This document shows, piece by piece, positions 20,530-27,786 of a stretch of DNA of 64,000 nt. The translations under genes were made by a program, and so were the position numbers. Location: NCBI GenBank assembly GCA_903834185.1, contig CAILHX010000012.1, forward strand, positions 18,466 through 82,465. Direction: 5' to 3'. Below the pieces are notes generated by a model, which made no database searches, had not been told where the DNA came from, and saw only the letters and a list, made by a program, of their open reading frames with translations. Numbering within the stretch: the first letter of the stretch is position 1; the number at the start of each line of letters is the position of its first letter. Source of the DNA: an uncultured Methylophilaceae bacterium (GTDB taxonomy: Bacteria; Pseudomonadota; Gammaproteobacteria; Burkholderiales; Methylophilaceae).

Positions 20530-21225
20530 ATGTCAAAAAATCTAATTAACCTCCGGTTCGCGATTAGAAGCTCGTTAGGGCAGGTATCGTGTGTTTGGAG
20601 GCTTTGGGCGACTCGTCACGGCGATGTCTATCTTGCAACAAGCAGGATGGGAGGGATTGAGAAGTACAGTTTCCATAAATCTGGAATCTGCCGGAGTGCA
20701 TTCACCAATGAACATGGTACCCCTAATTCTTTGACCGACCGTGCTATGTTTAAATGGAAAAGAATGGCAACGCCTGCAACTGGTGAGGGGAGAATTTCCC
20801 GAGTTGCATGGCTGGGATTTCCAACCGACTATCTATCGAAGACATCCGATTCAGGTACCAAGAATGTAACGTGGATCGAGGCCGCACCAACCGGTGGAGC
20901 TACATATGTTGAATTTGGGTTCACATGGGAGTCTCAAGAATTCGTTGAGAAAGCTTTTTGCGAGCGTCAAGAGCGTAGTCTACTAATGTATATAGTACTT
21001 CCCTCGGGTGAGGCACTTTTGGGGAGCTACTATCACGCCGATTGGGAGAACAATGATTTGAGTTCCCCTGGCAACGGCGAAGGTCCAGATTTAGTTTTTT
21101 CCCAGCATGATCCTTACAATACAGGCAAACCAATTCGTATTCGCTTTGGGCCTATTCCTTCTGATGGTGATGCCTTAGTTCTCCAAGAGCTTGGGGGTTA
21201 CTCCATGCCCAGTGGCATCACCTAA
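20530..21225 (+). CDS. hypothetical protein, island 1
   Basis: A 231-aa soluble-looking protein with no signal peptide or membrane segment that I can see, and no motif I recognise. It is rich in Trp, Gly and Ser, with a beta-rich look (FGFTWESQEF, LLMYIVLPSGEALLGSYYHADW). No obvious ribosome-binding site precedes the ATG. It is divergent from the DUF2971 gene (about 120 bases apart) and converges on the XRE gene, overlapping it by four bases. Confidence 0.6.
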   Translation: MSKNLINLRFAIRSSLGQVSCVWRLWATRHGDVYLATSRMGGIEKYSFHKSGICRSAFTNEHGTPNSLTDRAMFKWKRMATPATGEGRISRVAWLGFPTDYLSKTSDSGTKNVTWIEAAPTGGATYVEFGFTWESQEFVEKAFCERQERSLLMYIVLPSGEALLGSYYHADWENNDLSSPGNGEGPDLVFSQHDPYNTGKPIRIRFGPIPSDGDALVLQELGGYSMPSGIT

Positions 21226-21542
21226 GTTTTACTTTTAATGCTAACGGCCATCTCAAGTAGCCGTCCCTTTGTAGCCACATTAAGTTGACCATATAGCAAG
21301 ATCAGTTTTGCCAATTCATCGTCTCTGGTGAATAGGTATGGTGTTGGAACATTGAGGACAGTCGCTAACCTTTCAGCAATCAAGAAATCTGGAACGTGTT
21401 TGCCCCTCTCGTACTGGTTAATACGAGGACTGGCTGAAAATTCATCTATACCGGCTGCAATACCCAGTTTCTTCTGTGACATACCAGCAGCAAGCCGCGC
21501 TTCACGCAATCGTTTTGAAATAACCGAAATGTCGTCCATCAA
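21222..21542 (-). CDS. XRE-family helix-turn-helix regulator, island 1
   Basis: 106-aa protein with a standard HTH (RLREARLAAGMSQKKLGIAAGIDEF, then RINQYERGKHVPDFLIAERLATVLNVP) and a short C-terminal helix. It resembles phage-type repressors. It is divergent from the VapE chimera, and an inverted-repeat cluster in the gap is its likely operator. It probably controls the island genes and itself. Confidence 0.88.
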   Translation of the reverse strand: MMDDISVISKRLREARLAAGMSQKKLGIAAGIDEFSASPRINQYERGKHVPDFLIAERLATVLNVPTPYLFTRDDELAKLILLYGQLNVATKGRLLEMAVSIKSKT

Positions 21543-21574
21543 ACCTCTGATCCAAAGTACCAGGCTCAGAGATT

Positions 21575-21613
21575 CTTAGTATTCTTGTTGACGCGATACT
21601 AAGGAATACTTAG
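21575..21613. promoter_or_regulatory. putative operator for the island 1 XRE repressor
   Basis: Three CTTAG half-sites lie in the divergent gap: CTTAGTAT at 21575-21582, ATACTAAG at 21596-21603 (its exact reverse complement), and CTTAG at 21609-21613. CTAAG-GAATA-CTTAG (21599-21613) is a perfect inverted repeat. A TTGACG in between may be part of a promoter. Confidence 0.55.
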
Positions 21614-21665
21614 CATCAAAGCCAAAAACGTGTTAAAAATAATTCAACTTCTTAGAAAGGCACAT

Positions 21666-23033
21666 ATGGAAAAGTCTGGAGGCATCATAGCTTTAATAGC
21701 TGGCATTCTTGGCCTAGGAGCAGCAGCTATAACTTTACTTTTCGGAGGACTGGGGGCGGCTATCAAAGCCGATGGTGCTAGTAGTGTTATTGGACTTGGA
21801 TGGGGAGGAATATTTTTCTGTTTTCTGACTATCATCTTTGGCGCTATCGCAATAACTGCAAAAAATCGAATTCCAGGAGTTCTGATCATTATTTCCTCCA
21901 TTCTTGGCGCTTACTTTGGAGGTACGCTTGTCGCTGTTCTGATGCCGGGGCAATATGGAATCCAGGATAATGCTGACAGTGTAGCAATGACCCAAATCAT
22001 CAGTCTGGCAGCGCTAAACAGGATACCTACAGGATTAGTGCCAAGCTACGTGGAAGTGATTGGCGATAGAAATCCAATCGATCCTGTTGCGGAGTGGATC
22101 GCTAGGAAGCAATGGGATGGGGTTGATCGGCTAGAAGCCTTCTATGCCACTCTACAAGTTCGTGATGGCTTTCCTGAGTACCTAAAGGAATTGCTGATGT
22201 ATCGGTGGTTGATTAGTGCTGTTGCTGCCATAAAGAAAAACGGCTTTAGGTCTCGGGGGGTACTGACCCTGCAAGGTCCACAGTCCATCGGCAAGACAGC
22301 TTGGGTTAGTGCATTAGTGCCCGATCCATTTCTGCGAGAAAGTTTCGTGAAGCTTGACCATCACCTTGATGCTGCGAACAAGGACACACTATTGACTGCA
22401 ATTAGTCACTGGATTGTCGAGATAGGTGAGCTGGACAGTAGCTTCAGGAAGGACATCGCTCGGCTGAAGGGTTTTCTCACAAGTGACCGGGATAAGGTAA
22501 GAAAGCCCTACGGAAGAACCGATTCCGAATATCCGAGAAGAACTGTTTTCTGTGCGACAGTAAATGAGAACAACTTCCTGATAGATCATACTGGCAATTC
22601 GCGCTGGTGGACTTTACCTGTTACCAAGATTGACTATGCGCATGGCATCGACATGCAGCAGTTATTCGCCCAGATATTGGTTGATCTGGAGAAGGGCGAA
22701 ATATGGTGGCTATCGGCAACCGAAGAACAGGAACTTGAGCGCTACAACAGTGATCATCGCAATATCAGCGCAATTCGGGAGAGGGTGATCAGTGCACTCG
22801 ATCTGGAAAGAATGAGCCAGCCAGACTTGCCAGCAATGACCGCCACCTCGCCCCCATGTCACATCCATACGTGGAGGTTTTGGCGCGGGGATACCGTCCC
22901 CATCCGAAACTCCAAACGCATGACTATGAGCCACCTTGGGTCACCCCCTTGGTGGCTTTTTTTTCAAAGTTCGAGTGCGCCGAAGCAAATCAATAAAGGA
23001 AATGGAATATTTAAACACGTCATTTGCTATTGA
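21666..23033 (+). CDS. chimeric VapE-like helicase with unrelated membrane N-terminus
   Basis: From the ATG at 21666 (AGAAAGG upstream). Residues 1 to about 100 are a small membrane protein with three or four hydrophobic helices (GGIIALIAGILGLGAAAITLL, and ILGAYFGGTLVAVLM). The frame then passes, near residue 105, into the virulence-associated E family: WDGVDRLEAFY, Walker A GPQSIGKT, ELDSSFRKDIARLKGF, RKPYGR, and NSRWWTLPV. After about residue 385 similarity ends, and the frame runs through a terminator-like hairpin. VapE proteins are phage/plasmid replication helicases. The primase part is missing, so this looks like a deletion fusion, not a working replication protein. Confidence 0.65.
   Translation: MEKSGGIIALIAGILGLGAAAITLLFGGLGAAIKADGASSVIGLGWGGIFFCFLTIIFGAIAITAKNRIPGVLIIISSILGAYFGGTLVAVLMPGQYGIQDNADSVAMTQIISLAALNRIPTGLVPSYVEVIGDRNPIDPVAEWIARKQWDGVDRLEAFYATLQVRDGFPEYLKELLMYRWLISAVAAIKKNGFRSRGVLTLQGPQSIGKTAWVSALVPDPFLRESFVKLDHHLDAANKDTLLTAISHWIVEIGELDSSFRKDIARLKGFLTSDRDKVRKPYGRTDSEYPRRTVFCATVNENNFLIDHTGNSRWWTLPVTKIDYAHGIDMQQLFAQILVDLEKGEIWWLSATEEQELERYNSDHRNISAIRERVISALDLERMSQPDLPAMTATSPPCHIHTWRFWRGDTVPIRNSKRMTMSHLGSPPWWLFFQSSSAPKQINKGNGIFKHVICY
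22930..22964 (+). terminator. terminator-like hairpin inside the 3' end of the VapE chimera
   Basis: GCCACC (22930-22935) and GGTGGC (22951-22956) enclose an inner GGG/CCC pair, followed by eight T (22957-22964). It lies inside the open frame, so the last about 35 codons of the chimera are probably not original coding sequence. The following CAAAGTTCG resembles the start of the shared right-end modules. Confidence 0.7.
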
Positions 23034-23058
23034 CAAATGAATTATTGAAAAATATACT
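23030..23058 (+). promoter_or_regulatory. near-consensus sigma-70 promoter
   Basis: TTGACA at 23030-23035 (perfect -35) and TATACT at 23053-23058 with a 17-bp spacer, 29 bases upstream of the next ATG, which has an AAAGGAG ribosome-binding site. The two-gene operon below should be strongly expressed. Confidence 0.75.
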
Positions 23059-23087
23059 GCACTCACTCACACAAAAGGAGTGTTGAA

Positions 23088-23822
23088 ATGAGTGAAGCTA
23101 AAAAGATTTCCACAAAAATATGGCGTCCGATTTTAGAGAAGCTAGACAAGAAGGTCGATGCTGCCTGTTTGCGTAGAGATGCCTACCTTTCGAAGGTTCT
23201 AGAAATTGAGATTGCCATGCTGGAGTCTGAGGTTTCGATTCCTAATTCAAAAGATGCTCTAAACTTCATATCCAATAGGCTAGATATTTTGGATCGCAAA
23301 TTGGTGAGTCTCACTCTGGATTCAGAACTGGTCGATCGGCTTAACGCTATCTGTTCTCGCAAGCGTATTAATCGTGATTCGTTTTTTAATAGATTGTTTC
23401 TTGTACTAGCTGCATCATCAAAACTTATTGATCGGCTGTTTTTCTTGAATGAAGAAAATTGGCGTAGATACGTATGGGAAGCATATAAGCATGAAGGCCC
23501 ATTTTTCCATAATAGCTTTTACCCGCTCGAACAGGAGATAAATCCATTTTGGGCTGTCCGATGCGGTATAGAACTATGTAATGAAGATGAGTTGGTTGAC
23601 TATACAGAGCCAGAAAGCGGTAATTCCATCAGAGTTCAAAAAAGCTTTGAAGGAAATGTTTACCCTTCAACCAATCTGTACACGATCATTTTTGAAGATA
23701 AAGAACTTAAGAACACTGACCTCTATGGCCTCAATACATACATTCCTGATTGGCAAATTCCTGGGCATCCGGCAGCTTCAACTTATGCTGCGGGTCTAGA
23801 TGATTTACTTGCTGAACTATAG
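23088..23822 (+). CDS. hypothetical protein with ribbon-helix-helix-like segments (antitoxin candidate)
   Basis: A 244-aa protein. Two segments (about 5-35: ISTKIWRPILEKLDKKVDAACLRRDAYLSKVL, in part; and about 78-105: LTLDSELVDRLNAICSRKRINR) read like ribbon-helix-helix units, a strand then two helices. The C-terminal half is an unfamiliar acidic domain. It lies nine bases before a small basic-ended gene, under a near-consensus promoter. The layout resembles a toxin-antitoxin operon, but no family match can be claimed. Confidence 0.55.
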   Translation: MSEAKKISTKIWRPILEKLDKKVDAACLRRDAYLSKVLEIEIAMLESEVSIPNSKDALNFISNRLDILDRKLVSLTLDSELVDRLNAICSRKRINRDSFFNRLFLVLAASSKLIDRLFFLNEENWRRYVWEAYKHEGPFFHNSFYPLEQEINPFWAVRCGIELCNEDELVDYTEPESGNSIRVQKSFEGNVYPSTNLYTIIFEDKELKNTDLYGLNTYIPDWQIPGHPAASTYAAGLDDLLAEL

Positions 23823-23830
23823 GAGAAATC

Positions 23831-24106
23831 ATGACTACAAAACATTCAGCAGTGCGTTCACAACAACGTGGAATTCCACCTTTTATTGATCAACTACTAG
23901 ATCTATACGGTCATGAAGAGCATGTCGGAACTGGTCGTGTGATGATGTATCTCGATAAAGCAAGCATTCGCGAGATGGAACGCGATATGGGCAGAGAGCC
24001 CGTGAGACGCATGGGTGACTGGCTCAGAGCATTTAAGATAAAGAGCGCTATTGATGGCGCAACCATTACCATCGGTCATCGCCATAAGCATATAAAAAGG
24101 AAGTAG
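23831..24106 (+). CDS. small hypothetical protein, DUF4258/toxin-like
   Basis: 91 aa with a His/Arg-rich start (HSAVRSQQRGIP), a middle helix (SIREMERDMGREPVRRMGDWL) and a basic end (TIGHRHKHIKRK). The pattern of an N-terminal Arg-rich helix and a C-terminal strand ending in basic residues recalls DUF4258 and BrnT-like small RNase folds, but this is a weak resemblance. It is co-transcribed with the gene before it (AGGAG ribosome-binding site between them) and is the last gene before the right-end module of island 1. Confidence 0.55.
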   Translation: MTTKHSAVRSQQRGIPPFIDQLLDLYGHEEHVGTGRVMMYLDKASIREMERDMGREPVRRMGDWLRAFKIKSAIDGATITIGHRHKHIKRK

Positions 24107-24140
24107 TTGAATTCATACCTCAGTAGCAGCCCATTTTTTT

Positions 24141-24335
24141 CAAAGTTCGGTTTCAGTTCGGAATAAATTAGGGTATAATTGATTGATTTCATTGGATTTT
24201 GGAATTACAAATGCAAGATTTCAAAAGTCGACGGTTCGGCCTAGGTTCGGTTTTTGCATTTTGGAAGATCGGTCAGCGGGGAAATCCCTTAGGAATCTTC
24301 AGCATAAACACATATAAAATAATGTGTTACGTGTT
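24141..24335 (+). repeat. right-end module of island 1 (195 bp)
   Basis: Aligns without length change to 27592-27786. Conserved blocks include GTTCGGTTTCAGTTCGGAAT at the start, GTTCGGCCT and GTTCGGTTTTTGCATTTT in the middle, and TTAGGAATCTTCA and AATGTGTTACGTGTT at the tRNA junction. Four GTTCGG repeats per copy look like arm-type recombinase binding sites. Noncoding. Confidence 0.9.
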
Positions 24336-24382
24336 CTCATAATCCGTTGGTGCTCGGTTCGACTCCGAGGGGGCCCACCAAA
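24336..24382 (+). repeat. attachment-site core, copy 1
   Basis: Exact 47-bp copy of the tRNA-Ile2 3' part (anticodon loop to CCA plus AAA). It lacks the 5' half, so it is not a tRNA gene. It separates island 1 from island 2. Confidence 0.95.
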
Positions 24383-24424
24383 AGATTTAAACGGCTTAGG
24401 ATATTCTAGGCCGTTAATCTTTTG
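24380..24424 (+). terminator. hairpin just after attachment core copy 1
   Basis: AAACGGCTTAG and CTAGGCCGTT form the stem, extended by AAAAGATT/AATCTTTT outside. A related hairpin follows the decayed attachment relic at 28215, so it may be part of the conserved site flank. Confidence 0.6.
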
Positions 24425-24433
24425 AGGAGGGGA

Positions 24434-24520
24434 ATGCGGGAGGTTAGGGAGAGCATGAACAAGCAGCAATTGAAACAAGAAATTAATGTGCGTCTTTGTT
24501 ATCACTTACCAGAATATTGA
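24434..24520 (+). CDS. possible 28-aa peptide at left end of island 2
   Basis: ATG at 24434 follows GAGGAGGGGA, a strong ribosome-binding site; a second in-frame ATG at 24455 also has GGGAG upstream. The peptide is polar (MNKQQLKQEINVRL from the second start). It could be a real small gene near the attachment site or the remnant of a lost gene. No similarity recognised. Confidence 0.25.
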   Translation: MREVRESMNKQQLKQEINVRLCYHLPEY

Positions 24521-24713
24521 TCTTGCTAGCAGAGCTCAGAAATTTTCCCTACGTTTACTTCTTTTCAAATATTAGCAATTCTTGATAAGTGTTCTCATCA
24601 TTTTAATTTTTTGCGTAGTATTCGTAATGATTTTATTGGTACACTATATGAGAAAGTTGCGATTATTTTTGGGGATTTATTGTGTTTAAAAATTGTAGTG
24701 CCATATAACCATC

Positions 24714-25358
24714 ATGATTGAGCACCCTAGTGCCAATGTAGTATTAATAGCTAATCAGCTAAATCTAAGTATTTTCCAACAAATCTGGCTGCTTAATAAT
24801 AATATTATTACTCAAGATGAATTTGGTCCTGAAAGCTATTTCAGTCCCGTGGCGGTGAACGTCAGAAACCCGAGTTATGATTTGCTGATATTGCCAGATA
24901 GAATTCAAATAACAAGCATTGGCGTGTCAGAAAATAGTGGTGCAATATTCACTAGAATTATATCTGGCATTGTTAATACCTTACCCCATACTCCCTATAC
25001 AGCATATGGGTTCAATTTCAATTTCCTATTAAGTCATAAATCTAAGTCCGATTGTGGTGAATTTTTCCGCTCTTTATGCGTCTCTGCAGACAATCCTTTA
25101 GCTGATGATTTTAAGGATAAAGGGGCAAGGTTTGGTGTATATATGTCCAAAGATTTCGAAGATGGTAGATTAAGAATGGATACCAAACCTACAAAGTCAG
25201 AAAGCGGTCGAGAAGCCTTAATAGTATCGACAAATTTTAACAAAGATATCAGTAGCCCAGATCAAATTCTATCTGGGGTTAAAAACTGGCCGAAAATCCA
25301 AGAACATGTAGGTATGCTCGTAACTAAGTTAGAGAGGTATATCGAAAATGCTAAATAA
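24714..25358 (+). CDS. hypothetical protein, first gene of the Fic operon
   Basis: A 214-aa protein with no signal peptide or membrane helix. It is mixed alpha/beta (NVVLIANQLNLSIFQQIWLL at the start, AYGFNFNFLLSHKSKSDCGEFF in the middle) and ends in an amphipathic helix. I do not recognise a family. It overlaps the next gene by 11 bases, so the two are translationally coupled, and the Fic gene follows. Strongly AT-rich, unlike the chromosomal backbone. Confidence 0.6.
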   Translation: MIEHPSANVVLIANQLNLSIFQQIWLLNNNIITQDEFGPESYFSPVAVNVRNPSYDLLILPDRIQITSIGVSENSGAIFTRIISGIVNTLPHTPYTAYGFNFNFLLSHKSKSDCGEFFRSLCVSADNPLADDFKDKGARFGVYMSKDFEDGRLRMDTKPTKSESGREALIVSTNFNKDISSPDQILSGVKNWPKIQEHVGMLVTKLERYIENAK

Positions 25359-25824
25359 CACTCAGTTAAATATCTCAGACACTGGATATATTAGAGAATA
25401 TTCCGACGCCATGATTCAGGCCAAACGAATAGAGAATGATCCATTTCTAGCACAAGCCATGATTCGCTCCAAATCGTCTTTATATATAGTTGATACCCAT
25501 CCGGGGATTAACTCCGATCTCATTGAATGGCTTAATTTAGCAGACAAGAATCAATCTTTTCTGCAAGCTGTAATTACTCATATTTCCGCAGGGTTTGGGA
25601 CAGACACAAATGTAGACAGTAATTTATTACTGGAAAAGTATAATTACAAGTTATCAGATACTGAAAGTTTTATTGCTTCAATTAAATCGGGAATTTCGCT
25701 TATTCCATCAGACAATATACGAAATCTTGCAAGGCAAGTAGTCAGAGAAACGGCTACAGAAGTAGCTGATGTAGAAGCGTGGGCTGATATTTTGGTGCGT
25801 GATACAAGTCATATTGCTGACTAA
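25348..25824 (+). CDS. hypothetical protein, second gene of the Fic operon
   Basis: 158 aa, acidic and mostly helical in appearance (DAMIQAKRIENDPFLAQAMI, IRNLARQVVRETATEVADVE). It has no clear (S/T)xxxE(G/N) inhibitory motif of Fic antitoxins. It sits between the first gene (11-base overlap) and the Fic gene (eight bases further). A role as Fic partner or antitoxin is a guess from position. Confidence 0.55.
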   Translation: MLNNTQLNISDTGYIREYSDAMIQAKRIENDPFLAQAMIRSKSSLYIVDTHPGINSDLIEWLNLADKNQSFLQAVITHISAGFGTDTNVDSNLLLEKYNYKLSDTESFIASIKSGISLIPSDNIRNLARQVVRETATEVADVEAWADILVRDTSHIAD

Positions 25825-25832
25825 TATGAAAT

Positions 25833-26480
25833 ATGCGAGTTATCAACTGCCCTAACAATTGGGAATATACCCAGCACGCAAATTATAATGTCCTGCCCAC
25901 TCGTTGTAAAAGTGCTCTAGTAAACCTTCGCAGCAACCCCCTGAACCGCAGGATACCGTCAGATACTAGAGACATTCATTTGTTTCTATTCACACAACTT
26001 ACACCTCCAGATGTTCCTTATTTTGCAGGAAATTATCGGGGAAGTAATCATACTTGCCTAAAATTTTACGAAGTAACTATCCCAAGTGACATTCGTGTAG
26101 GTTCGAAGTGCCCTCATGTAAATCTGGACATACAAAACTTGGCGCAGGTTCTTGAAGAAGGATTAAGAGCTTTAGATATTGCAGATAACGTGCCTGCCGA
26201 AACACTCTCCGAGGAAGACAAAGTTTATTTTTTAGTCTCATTTGCTTGTCGGATTTTTGTTGAGTTTTTAAGAGTTCATCCTTATGCAAATGGGAATGGA
26301 CATATCGCAAGATATATAATTTGGGCGATACTTGGTCGTTATGGTATTTGGCCAAAAAAATGGCCTATGAATGATAGGCCGCCTGATCCACCTTATTCAG
26401 ACTTAATTAGCAAATACCGTGATGGAGATAAAGATCCATTTGAAGAATTCGTTCTAAAGTGTGTAACAGGTCAAATCTAA
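25833..26480 (+). CDS. Fic/DOC family protein
   Basis: 215-aa protein with an altered Fic core, VHPYANGNGHIAR (around 150-162). The catalytic His, GNG loop and distal Arg are kept, but the usual acidic metal-binding position is Asn and the Arg after GNG is His. Fic proteins mostly transfer AMP from ATP to Ser/Thr/Tyr; the changed residues could alter nucleotide or activity. A flap-like hairpin (FAGNYRGSNHTCLKFYEV) precedes. No internal inhibitory motif is visible. Third gene of an island operon. Confidence 0.8.
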   Translation: MRVINCPNNWEYTQHANYNVLPTRCKSALVNLRSNPLNRRIPSDTRDIHLFLFTQLTPPDVPYFAGNYRGSNHTCLKFYEVTIPSDIRVGSKCPHVNLDIQNLAQVLEEGLRALDIADNVPAETLSEEDKVYFLVSFACRIFVEFLRVHPYANGNGHIARYIIWAILGRYGIWPKKWPMNDRPPDPPYSDLISKYRDGDKDPFEEFVLKCVTGQI

Positions 26481-26612
26481 TTAAAATAGGAGTGGTAACA
26501 GCTCCAATTAAGCTGAATTACCCGGAATCATCTCCCCACTAAAGGTAAATTCTTTACATTTCCTTTCGCAAAACTTAGGACCACACTTGTCATTCTTGAG
26601 TGGGTACATTCC

Positions 26613-26762
26613 CTACTTATGCCCCCCTACGTAATGACTACCTTTACCATGGCTATTCGTACCTCCAACACGATGACTGCCCTTACGATTTGCAGCTTCA
26701 CCTATGCTGGAAAAAACTAGCGTTAAAGTTATTAGGAATAAGAAAACGGCTTTGTTCTTCAT
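26613..26762 (-). CDS. small secreted Gly/His-rich protein (49 aa)
   Basis: Minus-strand gene starting at 26762 with an AGGGGAG ribosome-binding site. Residues 1-23 form a signal peptide (MKNKAVFLFLITLTLVFSS, ending near GEAA). The mature part is about 26 residues with the repeats KGSHRVGG and KGSHYVGG, rich in Gly, His and Ser. It ends in TAG, after which the frame stays open for 34 more codons containing four Cys, so the stop may be recent. No family claimed. Confidence 0.6.
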   Translation of the reverse strand: MKNKAVFLFLITLTLVFSSIGEAANRKGSHRVGGTNSHGKGSHYVGGHK

Positions 26763-26818
26763 TGAATAGCTCCCCTAATTTTCGGTATCCTGGCAATACC
26801 ATTAACTACACTTCAAAA

Positions 26819-27109
26819 TTATGATTTGGGTTGTTCAGCTTCGTTAAATTTAAGAAACTGCTTTATATCGTCGGCGTGACATCCGCACGAAGGGCTGAAG
26901 TTACCATCGCAGCAGACAGCTCTACCACCATTACATCCACATACCCCACCATGATGTGAGCAGCAGCCCTGTTCCACCACTTTTTTATTTGTAGATTCGG
27001 TAAACTCAGATGAGGATTGTTTGCAAGACTGATTTGAAACAGGCAATACCCCGTCAGCATGCGTAAGACCAGAAAATAGAAAAACTACAACAAAGAATAA
27101 TATCTTCAT
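26819..27109 (-). CDS. secreted Cys-rich small protein
   Basis: 96 aa with a clear signal peptide (MKILFFVVVFLFSGLTHA) and a compact Cys/Gly motif, GCCSHHGGVCGCNGGRAVCC, followed by DGNFSPSCGC. Such CCSHHGGV-type motifs occur in short exported bacterial proteins of unknown function and could bind metal or form disulfides. It lies on the same strand as, and 56 bases upstream of, the 49-aa secreted protein, so the two may be co-expressed. Confidence 0.75.
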   Translation of the reverse strand: MKILFFVVVFLFSGLTHADGVLPVSNQSCKQSSSEFTESTNKKVVEQGCCSHHGGVCGCNGGRAVCCDGNFSPSCGCHADDIKQFLKFNEAEQPKS

Positions 27110-27162
27110 GATGCTTCCTTTCTATTAAGGCCAAATTAAATTACTTATAAGGCGGAACGACG

Positions 27163-27390
27163 TTACGCCTCATTGACTTCAAGGTCAATTAGTTTTGATG
27201 AAATGGGCGCGTACCTTGCTAGTGTGACCAAACGTACCGGGTCTGCTTTTATGACCTTATCCGTTTCCAGATTCCACAAGTATTGCTTTTCAAAACCAAT
27301 CATACGAGCGAAAGCCGCTGCATTTGGATGTCCGCATACAAGTCGCGCTTTTACAATTCTTTCCCCAATAGTACTTTCCACTGGTCTCAC
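27163..27390 (-). CDS. small XRE-like regulator, island 2
   Basis: 75 aa. TIGERIVKARLVCGHPNAAAFARMIGFEKQYLWNLE (in part) fits a degenerate Cro/CI-type helix-turn-helix, followed by VRLVTLARYAPISS. It precedes the secreted-protein genes on the same strand (53 bases apart) and may regulate them or the island. The next 200 bases (27391-27591) hold no gene I can support. Confidence 0.6.
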   Translation of the reverse strand: MRPVESTIGERIVKARLVCGHPNAAAFARMIGFEKQYLWNLETDKVIKADPVRLVTLARYAPISSKLIDLEVNEA

Positions 27391-27591
27391 CGAAATTTAA
27401 TGGTAATTCTTTTGATTACGAAGATTGTCTGGATAATTCTGTAAAACCGTCTATAATTTAGGGTTGCCGCTGATTAAGATAACGTGAGGCTTGCTTGTTA
27501 TCAACCAATTCTTATTATGTGCCCGCTTCCAAGAACCCGGTTAAGAATGCGCTGACCGAGAAGGACGAACATTCCAACAGTGCGGGGTTTT

Positions 27592-27786
27592 CGAAGTTCG
27601 GTTTCAGTTCGGAATAAACGCAGGCGTAATTCGATGAATTAAATCGACTTTGCAATTTCAAATTCAAGTTTTCAAAAGTCGGCAGTTCGGCCTGAGTTCG
27701 GTTTTTGCATTTTCAAAGATCGGGCAGCGGAGAAAATTCTTAGGAATCTTCAACATAAATACATATATAACAATGTGTTACGTGTT
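27592..27786 (+). repeat. right-end module of island 2 (195 bp)
   Basis: Counterpart of 24141-24335, same length and same order of blocks, with scattered substitutions concentrated in the segment about 30-75 bases in. Ends directly at the second attachment core. Confidence 0.9.

Larger units (their letters stand above)
18911..24382. mobile_element. genomic island 1 at tRNA-Ile2 (about 5.5 kb, no integrase found)
   Basis: Bounded by exact 47-bp tRNA repeats at 18864 and 24336. It carries a DUF2971 gene, an unknown gene, an XRE regulator, a chimeric VapE gene and a two-gene toxin-antitoxin-like operon. It is visibly AT-richer than its flanks. Its right end is the 195-bp module shared with island 2. 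No tyrosine or serine recombinase is recognisable, so it is either decayed or mobilised in trans. Confidence 0.85.

Noticed and set aside
22957..22980. Possible third copy of the right-end module after the terminator inside the VapE chimera
   Set aside because: Only the first nine bases (CAAAGTTCG) match; the remainder differs, so it is not enough to call a repeat.
24336..24382. Second and third tRNA-Ile genes at the repeats (also 27787-27833)
   Set aside because: Only the 3' part of the tRNA is present; no acceptor 5' strand, D arm or 5' anticodon stem.
26600..26824. 74-aa plus-strand frame in island 2
   Set aside because: It lies over the minus-strand 49-aa secreted protein gene, which has a signal peptide and good ribosome-binding site; the plus frame has neither.
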